NCBI GenBank assembly: GCA_039927975.1
Contig: JBDSTZ010000070.1
Span: 1 to 31,127 of the forward strand
Reading direction: 5' to 3'
Length of the DNA stretch: 31,127 nucleotides
Origin: JBDSTZ01 sp039927975
GTDB taxonomy: Bacteria > Pseudomonadota > Gammaproteobacteria > Burkholderiales > Burkholderiaceae_D
This document shows positions 9,177 through 15,721 of the stretch, in pieces (within the stretch, counting starts at the first letter, position 1; each line of letters opens with the position of its first letter). A program made the position numbers and the translations under genes. A model generated the notes under the pieces. The model was given only the letters and a program-made list of their open reading frames with translations. It searched no databases and was not told the origin of the DNA.

Positions 9177-9518
9177 ATGAAAAAACTGATTACCGCCCTG
9201 TTCTGCGGCCTGGTCTCCGTCAGCGCCATCGCCGGCGGCAACGTCGCCAACGGCGAAGCCCTGACCAAGAAATACAATTGCGCCGCCTGCCACGGCGCCG
9301 ACTACAAGTCGCCGATCGACCCCAGCTATCCAAAGCTGGCCGGCCAGCACGCCGACTACCTGACCCACGCGCTGACCGCCTACAAGCGCGGCGACGGTCC
9401 GAACGGCCGCAACAACGCCATCATGGGTGGCCAGGTCAAGCCGCTGTCGAACAAGGACATCGTCGACATCGCCGCCTATCTGCACAGCCTGCCGGGCCCG
9501 CTGGTGATCCATCGCTGA
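9177..9518 (+). CDS. secreted monohaem cytochrome c, second of pair
   Basis: 113 residues with a signal peptide (MKKLITALFCGLVSVSAIA) and one haem-binding site CAACH (Cys35, Cys38, His39). A Met in NNAIMGGQ precedes the LSNKDIVDIAAYL helix and is the likely axial ligand. The architecture matches the preceding gene, including a shared MKKLI start, YK+GD motif and closing helix, so the pair looks like a tandem duplication, or the two halves of a dihaem cytochrome c4 encoded separately. An AAGGA ribosome binding site lies just upstream at the end of the first gene. A bidirectional hairpin terminator follows the stop. Electron-carrier role is well supported; the pathway is unknown. Confidence 0.93.
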   Translation: MKKLITALFCGLVSVSAIAGGNVANGEALTKKYNCAACHGADYKSPIDPSYPKLAGQHADYLTHALTAYKRGDGPNGRNNAIMGGQVKPLSNKDIVDIAAYLHSLPGPLVIHR

Positions 9519-9535
9519 TCAGCCGGTCGCCTCAT

Positions 9536-9574
9536 AAAAAAACCTCCTCGCCTTGCGGTCCGGAGGTTTTTTTT
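9536..9574. terminator. bidirectional Rho-independent terminator
   Basis: CCTCC (9543-9547) pairs with GGAGG (9562-9566). The stem is flanked by seven A residues on the left and eight T residues on the right that extend the pairing. It sits between the convergent cytochrome and DUF1841 genes and can serve both strands. Confidence 0.8.
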
Positions 9575-9599
9575 CGCCTGGCCGAATTGTCGGCAGCGT

Positions 9600-10028
9600 T
9601 CAGCGCGACATGCGCTTGCGCACGCACTCGACATACGCCGGCCCATCCGGCGGCAGCCCGGCGCGCTGCGAAGTCCACAGCATCTCGCCCAGGCATTCCA
9701 TGATCTGGTGATGCGCCTCGTGCGCGCCGATGCGTTCGGTCAGCGCCTGGCAGGCTGCGCGGATGCCGGGCGGCTGGTCGACCGACACCTGCTCGACAAT
9801 CGACAGGTGCATCGACAGGTGCAGGAAGGGGTTGGCCTGGCCGCCTTCGACCGAATAGTCGCGCGCAATGGCGGCCTCCGGGTCGGCCAGCAGTTCGCTG
9901 TATTCGGGATGCTGGCCGATCCAGTCGGCCGCGATGGCGTCCATCGGCGACAGGATCTCGCCGGCGCGCTGCTTGCGGAAGGCTTCGCAAAAGAAGCGCC
10001 GCACGTCGTGGGAAGTGGGTGTGAACAT
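9600..10028 (-). CDS. DUF1841 family protein
   Basis: 142 residues from the ATG at 10028, giving an N-terminus MFTPTSHDVRRFF. An upstream in-frame start at 10085 would read through the rppH terminator hairpin, so it is rejected. I recognise the DUF1841 family of small soluble proteobacterial proteins: Arg/Phe-rich start, a NPFLHLSMHLSIVEQ segment, and a His-rich HEAHHQIMECLGEMLW motif that could bind a metal, though this is a guess. No signal peptide or membrane segment, so cytoplasmic. No biochemical function is known to me. It follows rppH on the same strand but a strong terminator stands between them, so it is probably transcribed separately. Confidence 0.85.
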   Translation of the reverse strand: MFTPTSHDVRRFFCEAFRKQRAGEILSPMDAIAADWIGQHPEYSELLADPEAAIARDYSVEGGQANPFLHLSMHLSIVEQVSVDQPPGIRAACQALTERIGAHEAHHQIMECLGEMLWTSQRAGLPPDGPAYVECVRKRMSR

Positions 10029-10049
10029 GGGCGGTATTGTACCGCGCAT

Positions 10050-10079
10050 AAAAAAACGGCGGTGACCGAGGTCACCGCC
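10050..10079 (-). terminator. Rho-independent terminator of rppH
   Basis: A perfect 9-bp stem, GGCGGTGAC (10058-10066) with GTCACCGCC (10071-10079), closes a 4-nt loop. Read on the minus strand it is followed by seven T residues (10056-10050). It lies 31 bp past the rppH stop. Confidence 0.88.
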
Positions 10080-10109
10080 ATTCATCCATCGCTTACTGAA
10101 CCATCGGCG

Positions 10110-10751
10110 CTATTGGCCGCCCAGCTTGTCGGGCTCCAGCAGCGCCTGCGGCTCGGCAGCGGCGTTCTGCAGGACAGGCTGGGCCGCTTCCGGCGCGGCC
10201 GGCGCCTGTCGCGGCACATGCGGCTGGCGCAGGTAGCGCGCGGTCTGGCGCCGCTCGTGCGTGTGGCCGCCGTTGGCCGGCCAGGTCAGGAAACGCGACA
10301 GTTCCTGCAGCGCGCGCTGGTACACATCGCGCTTGAACTCGATCACCACGTCGAGCGGCACCCAGTACTCGTGCCAGCGCCAGGCGTCAAATTCCGGGTG
10401 GTCGGTCAGGCGCAGATTGACGTCGTTGTCGCGCGCGACCATGCGCAGCAAGAACCAGATCTGCTTCTGGCCACGGTAATGGCCGCGGATCTCGCGCTTG
10501 ATGAAATGGTCCGGCACTTCATAACGCAGCCAGTCACGGGTGCGGCCGACAATCTTGACGTGTTCCTGGCGTAATCCAATCTCCTCTTCGAGTTCGCGAT
10601 ACATTGCCTGTTCGGGCGTTTCTCCATATTTGATACCCCCTTGCGGGAATTGCCACGAGTGCTCGCGCACCCGCTTGCCCCACCACACCTCGTTATTGGC
10701 GTTAAGCAGGATGATGCCGACGTTGGGTCTGAACCCTTCACGATCGAGCAT
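10110..10751 (-). CDS. rppH: RNA pyrophosphohydrolase RppH (Nudix)
   Basis: 213 residues. RppH removes pyrophosphate from the triphosphorylated 5' end of mRNAs in the cytoplasm, which starts RNase E dependent decay. The N-terminus MLDREGFRPNVGIILLN is typical, and the Nudix box is complete at residues 38-60 (G38, E44, R52, E53, E56, E57, G59), giving the metal-binding catalytic glutamates. The catalytic domain ends near 160. The remaining 50 or so residues are a Pro/Ala/Gln-rich, probably disordered tail. The start is supported by a GAGGTGA ribosome binding site (10755-10761 on the minus strand). It is divergent from proS, an arrangement I recall as common in Burkholderiales. Confidence 0.96.
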   Translation of the reverse strand: MLDREGFRPNVGIILLNANNEVWWGKRVREHSWQFPQGGIKYGETPEQAMYRELEEEIGLRQEHVKIVGRTRDWLRYEVPDHFIKREIRGHYRGQKQIWFLLRMVARDNDVNLRLTDHPEFDAWRWHEYWVPLDVVIEFKRDVYQRALQELSRFLTWPANGGHTHERRQTARYLRQPHVPRQAPAAPEAAQPVLQNAAAEPQALLEPDKLGGQ

Positions 10752-10944
10752 AGGTCACCTCGATACTTTCTGCCGGCGCGTGCTCCCTTACATTTTTACC
10801 TACAAATCCGGGCGCCCGCCGGCGCGAAAGCGGCGGGAACCGTTTGAATCGGACCCATTTGTATAAAGATTGGACGCATCAGCCAGCTAATCCTTTAAAA
10901 TTAGGTTGATTATAACTCTCTCTTTTTAAAAAGAATTCATCGAT
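10752..10944. other. divergent rppH/proS intergenic region
   Basis: 193 bp holding the 5' ends of two divergent genes. The right half is AT-rich compared with its surroundings and has several possible -10 hexamers (TATAAA 10862-10867, TTTAAA 10894-10899, TATAAC 10911-10916). None is paired with a convincing -35 at standard spacing, so no promoter is assigned. Confidence 0.5.
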
Positions 10945-12678
10945 ATGCGCGCCTCCCGTTTTTTTATTTCAACTCTCAAAGAAGCGCCGTCCGACGCCGA
11001 AATCGTCAGCCATCAGCTCATGATGCGCGCCGGGATGATCAAACGGCTCGGCTCCGGTATTTACACCTACATGCCGACCGGCCTGCGGGTGATCCGCAAG
11101 GTTGAAGCCATCATCCGCGACGAGATGAACAAGGCCGGCGCGATCGAGCTCCTGATGCCGCTGGTGCAGCCGGCCGAGCTGTGGCAGGAGACCGGCCGCT
11201 GGGACAAGATGGGCCCCGAGCTGATGCGCGTGAAAGACCGCCACGGCCGCGAATACGCGATCCAGCCGACCTCCGAGGAAGTCATCACCGACGTGGTGCG
11301 CACCGAGATCAAGTCCTACCGCCAGCTGCCGCTGAACTTCTATCACATCCAGACCAAGTTCCGCGACGAGCGCCGTCCGCGTTTCGGTCTCATGCGCGGG
11401 CGCGAATTCACCATGAAGGACGCCTACTCCTTCGACCGCGACCTGGCCGGCATGCAGGCGTCGTACAAGGTCATGTTCGACGCCTACACCGCCATCTTCA
11501 ACCGCTTCGGCCTGCGTTTCCGCGCGGTGGCGGCCGACAATGGCGCCATCGGTGGCACCGGTTCGCACGAATTCCACGTCATCGCCAGCACCGGCGAGGA
11601 CGCGCTGGTGTACTGCCCGACCTCCGACTTCGCCGCCAACATGGAAGCGGCCGAGGCGATGCCGGTGGCGGCGTCGCGCCCTGCCGCAAGCGAAGCGCTG
11701 ACCAAGACTTCCACCCCCGGCACCACCAAGTGCGAGCAGGTTGCCGCCTTGCTGGGCCTCGATCTGTCACGCACCGTCAAGACCATCGCCCTGACAGTCG
11801 AGAAGGAAGTGGACGGCAAACAGGTCAAGGAAAACTGGATGCTGCTGCTGCGCGGCGACCATGAGCTCAACGAAGTCAAGGTCGGCAAGGTGGCCGGTCT
11901 CGCCAACCACCGCTTCGCCACCGAGGCCGAAATCCTCGAGTGCTACGGCAGCATTCCCGGCTACCTGGGCCCGATCGGCACCAGGCAGCCGGTCACCGTG
12001 GTGGCCGACCGCACCGTCGTCAATATGGCCGACTTCGTTTGCGGCGCCAACGAGCAGGATTTCCACTACACCGGCGCCAATTGGGGCCGCGACCTGCCCG
12101 AGCCGCTCGTCGCCGACCTGCGCAACGTCGTCGAGGGCGACGCTTCGCCGGACGGCAAAGGCGTGCTGGCGATCGAGCGCGGCATCGAAGTCGGCCACGT
12201 CTTCCAGCTCGGCACCGCCTACTCGGAAAGCATGAAGGCCACCTTCCTCGACGAGAACGGCAAGCCGGCGCCGCTGCAGATGGGTTGCTACGGCATTGGC
12301 GTCACCCGCATCCTGGGTGCGGCGATCGAGCAGAATTTCGACGACAAGGGCATCATCTGGCCAAGCGCGATCGCGCCGTTCGAAGTGGTGCTGTGCCCGA
12401 TGAACTACGACCGCAGCGAGATGGTCAAGACTGAAACCGACCAGCTCTACGCCGGCCTGGTGGCGGCCGGCGTCGACGTCATCATCGACGACCGTGGCCT
12501 TCGTCCGGGCGCCATGTTCGCCGACTGGGAACTGATCGGCGTACCGCACCGGGTGGTGGTGGGCGAGCGTGGCCTCAAGGAAGGCAATCTCGAATACCAG
12601 GGCCGGCGCGATGCCGAGGCGACCCCGGTGCCGGTCGGCGACATCGTCGGCTTCATCAAGGGCAAACTCGCGCAGTGA
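10945..12678 (+). CDS. proS: prolyl-tRNA synthetase, bacterial type with editing domain
   Basis: 577 residues, close to the 572 of E. coli ProS. It charges tRNA-Pro in the cytoplasm. The start MRASRFFISTLKEAPSDAEIVSHQL matches the family N-terminus closely. Class II catalytic motifs are visible: motif 1 around residues 50-80, motif 2 with FRDERRPRFGLMRGREFTMKDAYSF around 130-160, and motif 3 with GCYGIGVTRILGA near 447-460. Residues of about 220-400 form the inserted editing domain that hydrolyses mischarged Ala-tRNA-Pro. A C-terminal anticodon-binding domain includes DDRGLRPGAMFADWELIGVPHRVVVG. The stop overlaps the GTG start of the following lytic transglycosylase by four bases. Confidence 0.98.
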   Translation: MRASRFFISTLKEAPSDAEIVSHQLMMRAGMIKRLGSGIYTYMPTGLRVIRKVEAIIRDEMNKAGAIELLMPLVQPAELWQETGRWDKMGPELMRVKDRHGREYAIQPTSEEVITDVVRTEIKSYRQLPLNFYHIQTKFRDERRPRFGLMRGREFTMKDAYSFDRDLAGMQASYKVMFDAYTAIFNRFGLRFRAVAADNGAIGGTGSHEFHVIASTGEDALVYCPTSDFAANMEAAEAMPVAASRPAASEALTKTSTPGTTKCEQVAALLGLDLSRTVKTIALTVEKEVDGKQVKENWMLLLRGDHELNEVKVGKVAGLANHRFATEAEILECYGSIPGYLGPIGTRQPVTVVADRTVVNMADFVCGANEQDFHYTGANWGRDLPEPLVADLRNVVEGDASPDGKGVLAIERGIEVGHVFQLGTAYSESMKATFLDENGKPAPLQMGCYGIGVTRILGAAIEQNFDDKGIIWPSAIAPFEVVLCPMNYDRSEMVKTETDQLYAGLVAAGVDVIIDDRGLRPGAMFADWELIGVPHRVVVGERGLKEGNLEYQGRRDAEATPVPVGDIVGFIKGKLAQ

Positions 12679-13289
12679 AGCTTGTCCGCACGCGTGTGAA
12701 GTGGGCCGCGCTGGCGCTGGCGGCCAGCCTGGCCTGCGCTCCCCAGGCGATGGCCGGCAACCAGAAGGAGGAGGCCATGGCCGACTCCTTGAAGCTGGCG
12801 CTGGCCAACGCCATCAAGGACACGCGCGCGCCCAAGCCGAGTTTTCGCGACGAGGCCGCGCGCCAGCGTTACGAGCAATGGTTCAACGCCATGTCCGAGC
12901 GCTTGAAGCGCAAGCTGCCGGACGCCCAGTCGCGCACCGAATTCCTGGAAACCGCCTGGTACGAGTCGACCCGCGCCGGTCTCGATCCAGGGCTGGTGCT
13001 GGGACTGATCCAGGTCGAATCGGCCTACCGCAAGTACGCCGTCTCGATTGTCGGGGCGCGCGGCTACATGCAGGTCATGCCGTTCTGGGCCAAGGTGATC
13101 GGCGACGACGATCGCCGCAAGCTGTTCCACATGCAGACCAATCTGCGCTACGGCTGTTCGATCCTGCGCATGTACATCGATATGGAAGAGGGCAACCTGT
13201 ACCTGGCGCTGGGCCGCTACAACGGCAGCCGCGGCCGGCCCGAGTATCCCAACGCGGTGCTGGCGGCGTGGAACAAGTGGAAGCTGTAG
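12675..13289 (+). CDS. periplasmic lytic transglycosylase (SLT domain)
   Basis: 204 residues starting at a GTG that overlaps the proS stop (GTGA), implying translational coupling. A Sec signal peptide (MKLVRTRVKWAALALAASLACAPQAMA) points to the periplasm. The SLT fold lies at about 95-204: catalytic Glu115 in QVESAYRKYAVS, then GARGYMQVMPFW, then NLRYGCSILRMYID and ALGRYNGSRG, the usual order in enzymes that cleave peptidoglycan to give 1,6-anhydro-MurNAc ends. A Cys sits in the signal peptide but without a proper lipobox. Coupling of a cell-wall enzyme to proS is a placement I recall from related Burkholderiales. The exact role (remodelling, turnover or secretion apparatus) is not shown. Confidence 0.93.
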   Translation: MKLVRTRVKWAALALAASLACAPQAMAGNQKEEAMADSLKLALANAIKDTRAPKPSFRDEAARQRYEQWFNAMSERLKRKLPDAQSRTEFLETAWYESTRAGLDPGLVLGLIQVESAYRKYAVSIVGARGYMQVMPFWAKVIGDDDRRKLFHMQTNLRYGCSILRMYIDMEEGNLYLALGRYNGSRGRPEYPNAVLAAWNKWKL

Positions 13290-13391
13290 GGCGCCGCCTT
13301 ACGCCATCATTCCGCTAAAATCGTCGACGCTTGAACGCTGCCACCTGGCGTTCCGGGTTAGACTTCACGCTCCCTATTTTCAGAGAGCGAT

Positions 13392-14807
13392 ATGCGACTT
13401 CTCCCGCTTGCAAGCGCCATCATCCTCGGCCTGCTGACCGGCTGCGCCAGCACCACGCCGGCGCCATCGGCAGGCGCCAAAAACATCCTGTTCTTCCTCG
13501 GCGACGGCATGGGCGTGTCGACCATCACCGCCGCGCGCATTTACGCCGTCGGCGAAAACGGCCAGCTCGCGCTCGACACGCTGCCGTACTCGGCGTCCGT
13601 CAAGACCTACTCGCGCGATGCACAGGTGACCGACAGCGCGGCCGGCATGTCGACCTACATGACCGGGGTGAAGGTCAACAACAACGTGCTGTCGATGAGC
13701 GGCGAGACGATCGCGGCCGCGCCGCTGGCCGACGCCAACGGCAACAAGCAGGTGAGCGCCTGCACCAACGGCGCGCCGGCGCCGACCCTGCTCGAACTGG
13801 CGCGCCGGCGCGGCCAGGCGGTCGGCGTGGTCACCACCACCCGCATCACCGACGCCACGCCCGCCGCGACCTACGCGCACGCCTGTCATCGTGGCGCCGA
13901 GAGCGAGATCGCCGCCGCCTTGGTGCCGGGCGGGGCCGGCTACAACGGCGCACTCGGTGATGGCGTCGACGTGATCCTGGGCGGCGGCAGCCGCGCCTTC
14001 ATCGGCGCCGGCAAGGGCGGCAAGCGCGCCGACGGCCGCGACCTGCTGGCTGAAATGGGTGCGCGCGGCTACCGCGTGGTCACCGACAGCGCGCAACTGA
14101 CATCCACCACGCCGCGCGCCGGCCAAAAGCTGATCGGCCTGTTCGCCCCGGCGAACCTGAGCTTCGAGGCGCTTCGCGATCCGGCCAAAGAACCCGGCCT
14201 GGCGGAGATGACCTCGGCCGCGATCGCCCAGTTGTCGACCAATCCGAACGGCTTCTTCCTGATGGTCGAGGGCGGCCAGATCGACGTCGCCCTGCATGCC
14301 ACCAACGCCAAACGCGCCTTGCAGGAGACGGCGTCCTTCGACCAGGCGATCGCCACCGCTATCGCGCGCATGCAGGTGATCGACCCTGGCCTCAAGCACA
14401 CCCTGATCGTCGCCACCGCCGACCACGACCACAGCCTGCAGATCAACGGCTACTCGCCACGCACCGGCAAGACCACGGCCGAGGCGCCGGGCGTGCTGGG
14501 ACTGGCGCGCAATATGGACGGCAAGCTGCGCCTGGACGCCGAGGGCATGCCGTACACGATCCTCAGTTTCGGCACCGGCGAACATCGCGAGCCGGGCAGC
14601 CGCGCCAGCGCGGCGCCGCTGACCGACGCCATCGTGGCGGCCGACGATTACCACCAGGAGGCGGCGGTCCGTTCAGGCAAGGGCGGCGAGGCGCACGGCG
14701 GCGCCAACGTCTTTCTCGGCGCGCTGGGCGCCGGCGCCGAACGCTTTCACGGCACCATCGAGAACATCGCGGTATTCGACTTGATCAGGGGCGCCAGCGG
14801 TTTGTAG
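13392..14807 (+). CDS. alkaline phosphatase lipoprotein (PhoA superfamily)
   Basis: 471 residues. A lipobox (LLTGC, Cys18) predicts a lipid-anchored envelope enzyme releasing phosphate from monoesters. The metal-dependent phosphatase site is complete: LGDGMG with Asp38; the nucleophile Ser82 after Asp81 in TDSAAGMSTYMTG; TTTRITDATPAATYAH; EGGQIDVALHATN (Glu, Asp, His ligands); TADHDHS (Asp-His); and EAHGGANV (His). This fits the PhoA-type family found in Shewanella and sphingomonads more than E. coli PhoA itself, whose Ser motif is DSAASAT. AGAGAG lies just upstream as ribosome binding site. I looked for a Pho box in the 102-bp upstream gap and saw none, so phosphate control is not supported here. 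A bidirectional terminator follows. Confidence 0.93.
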   Translation: MRLLPLASAIILGLLTGCASTTPAPSAGAKNILFFLGDGMGVSTITAARIYAVGENGQLALDTLPYSASVKTYSRDAQVTDSAAGMSTYMTGVKVNNNVLSMSGETIAAAPLADANGNKQVSACTNGAPAPTLLELARRRGQAVGVVTTTRITDATPAATYAHACHRGAESEIAAALVPGGAGYNGALGDGVDVILGGGSRAFIGAGKGGKRADGRDLLAEMGARGYRVVTDSAQLTSTTPRAGQKLIGLFAPANLSFEALRDPAKEPGLAEMTSAAIAQLSTNPNGFFLMVEGGQIDVALHATNAKRALQETASFDQAIATAIARMQVIDPGLKHTLIVATADHDHSLQINGYSPRTGKTTAEAPGVLGLARNMDGKLRLDAEGMPYTILSFGTGEHREPGSRASAAPLTDAIVAADDYHQEAAVRSGKGGEAHGGANVFLGALGAGAERFHGTIENIAVFDLIRGASGL

Positions 14808-14840
14808 CGCAGCGCGCCGGCGTGCAAAACGCGGACCCAT

Positions 14841-14876
14841 AAAAAAAGCCCCGTTTGTGAGAGCGGGGCTTTTTTT
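14841..14876. terminator. bidirectional Rho-independent terminator
   Basis: AGCCCCG (14847-14853) pairs with CGGGGCT (14864-14870), flanked by seven A residues and seven T residues. It separates the convergent phosphatase and SWIB genes and suits both. Confidence 0.85.
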
Positions 14877-14905
14877 GAAAGGCGGCGCATGCTGCCTCTC
14901 CGGGA

Positions 14906-15310
14906 TTACTTCAGATGGTCGGAAATGAGCTTGGTCATTTCGAACATCGATACCTGGGCTTTGCCGCCAAAGACAGCTTTGAGCTTGTCGTCGGCATTGA
15001 TCATGCGGCGGTTCGCTGCATCCTGGAGATCGAGCTTCTTGATGTAGTCCCAGACCTTCTTGGTCACTTCGGTGCGTGGCAGCGGGGTCGCGCCTACGAC
15101 TGCGGCCAAGGTGGCGGACGGCGTCATGGCCTTCATGAAGGCGGCGTTCGGCTTGCGTGGGGCTGCTGCGGGTTTCTTCGCTGCTGCTGCTTTTGGTGCT
15201 GCTGCTTTAGCCGGAGCAGCTTTTTTTGCTGCAGGCTTAGCCGCTGCTGCTGGCTTGGCCGCCGCTTTTTTTGCTGGCGCTGCTGCTGGGGTTTTTTTGG
15301 CTGTTGCCAT
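14906..15310 (-). CDS. SWIB/MDM2-domain protein with histone-H1-like Lys/Ala N-terminus
   Basis: 134 residues from the ATG at 15310. A perfect AAGGAGG lies 7 nt upstream (15318-15324); the in-frame TTG at 15316 would be 1 nt from it, too close. Residues 1-55 are almost only Lys, Ala and Pro, like the tail of histone H1 and of bacterial H1-like proteins, and probably bind DNA non-specifically. Residues of about 60-134 form a SWIB domain: LAAVVGATPLPRTEVTKKVWDYIKKLDLQ, then INADDKLKAVFGG and MFEMTKLISDHL. SWIB domains are known from eukaryotic SWI/SNF complexes and from Chlamydia, and stand-alone versions occur in betaproteobacteria. A nucleoid or chromatin-like role is inference. It has its own promoter and a shared terminator, so it is monocistronic. 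Confidence 0.9.
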   Translation of the reverse strand: MATAKKTPAAAPAKKAAAKPAAAAKPAAKKAAPAKAAAPKAAAAKKPAAAPRKPNAAFMKAMTPSATLAAVVGATPLPRTEVTKKVWDYIKKLDLQDAANRRMINADDKLKAVFGGKAQVSMFEMTKLISDHLK

Positions 15311-15317
15311 CTTCAAG

Positions 15318-15324
15318 CCTCCTT
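15318..15324 (-). promoter_or_regulatory. ribosome binding site fixing the SWIB start
   Basis: AAGGAGG on the minus strand, 7 nt before the ATG at 15310. It favours that ATG over the TTG at 15316. Confidence 0.85.
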
Positions 15325-15376
15325 AACGAACACATGGGAAATTGCGCAATTGATCGCACCGGCTTATATTGGTGTG

Positions 15377-15405
15377 GTTTTACTGTTGATGCAAGTCTTT
15401 TTCAA
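15377..15405 (-). promoter_or_regulatory. sigma70-like promoter for the SWIB gene
   Basis: On the minus strand, -35 TTGAAA (15405-15400, 5/6) and -10 TAAAAC (15382-15377, 4/6) are separated by 17 bp. Transcription would start near 15370, leaving about 60 nt of leader. The stretch is AT-rich against a GC-rich background. Confidence 0.5.
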
Positions 15406-15477
15406 AATTTTTTGCCCGTTTTAAGAGGCAAAAGCCCCTTCCGGCGCAGCGGCGGCGCCCCAGAGGGGAATTTGGAT

Positions 15478-15513
15478 AAAAAAAGCCGGCGCCCGGGCGG
15501 ACCGGGGCCGGCT
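15478..15513 (-). terminator. probable ffh terminator
   Basis: AGCCGGC (15484-15490) pairs with GCCGGCT (15507-15513) around a 16-nt GC-rich loop. Read on the minus strand the stem is followed by seven T residues. It lies about 210 bp past the ffh stop, beyond the repeat array. Confidence 0.7.
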
Positions 15514-15552
15514 TCATGCCGTATTCACAGGCGCCGCGCGAAGGCGGCGAAT

Positions 15553-15672
15553 GCGCGTCGATGGCGCACCGATGGCGCATCGATGGTGCGTCGATGGTGC
15601 GTCGATGTTGCGTCGATTGGCGTCGATTGTGTTTCGGTTGTGCGTCGATGGTGCGTCGATAGTGCGTGGTGG
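15553..15672. repeat. 11-bp tandem repeat array, about 11 units
   Basis: Consensus unit GTGCGTCGATG. I count eleven successive units: 15553, 15564, 15575, 15586, 15597, 15608, 15619 (10 bp), 15629, 15640, 15651 and a degenerate last one at 15662. Four are exact or differ by one base; the unit at 15629 is the most diverged internal one. The array lies between the ffh stop and its likely terminator, so it would be transcribed, on the minus strand, as repeated CATCGACGCAC. Confidence 0.88.
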
Positions 15673-15721
15673 CTGGCGTCGCAAGCGTCCTCAACTCGCC
15701 CCGGACCAGGTCCGAACCGCC

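Larger units (their letters stand above)
15311..15721. other. gene-free region between ffh and the SWIB gene
   Basis: 411 bp without a credible gene. From right to left (direction of transcription) it holds the presumed ffh 3' untranslated region with the 11-bp repeat array, a hairpin terminator, and the SWIB promoter and ribosome binding site. Open frames crossing it only translate the repeats or the opposite strand of ffh. Confidence 0.75.

Noticed and set aside
9600..10085. Longer DUF1841 start at 10085
   Set aside because: The extension is translated from the rppH terminator hairpin; the ATG at 10028 gives the recognisable N-terminus.
10840..10916. proS promoter hexamers (TTGAAT, TTGGAC, TATAAA, TATAAC)
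   Set aside because: Several hexamers exist, but no pair has a 16-18 bp spacer with good matches at both ends.
13290..13391. Pho box upstream of the alkaline phosphatase
   Set aside because: No CTGTCAT-like direct repeats with 11-bp phasing could be found in the gap.
15553..15672. CRISPR array
   Set aside because: Units are 11 bp with no spacers and no cas genes nearby; it is a simple tandem repeat.
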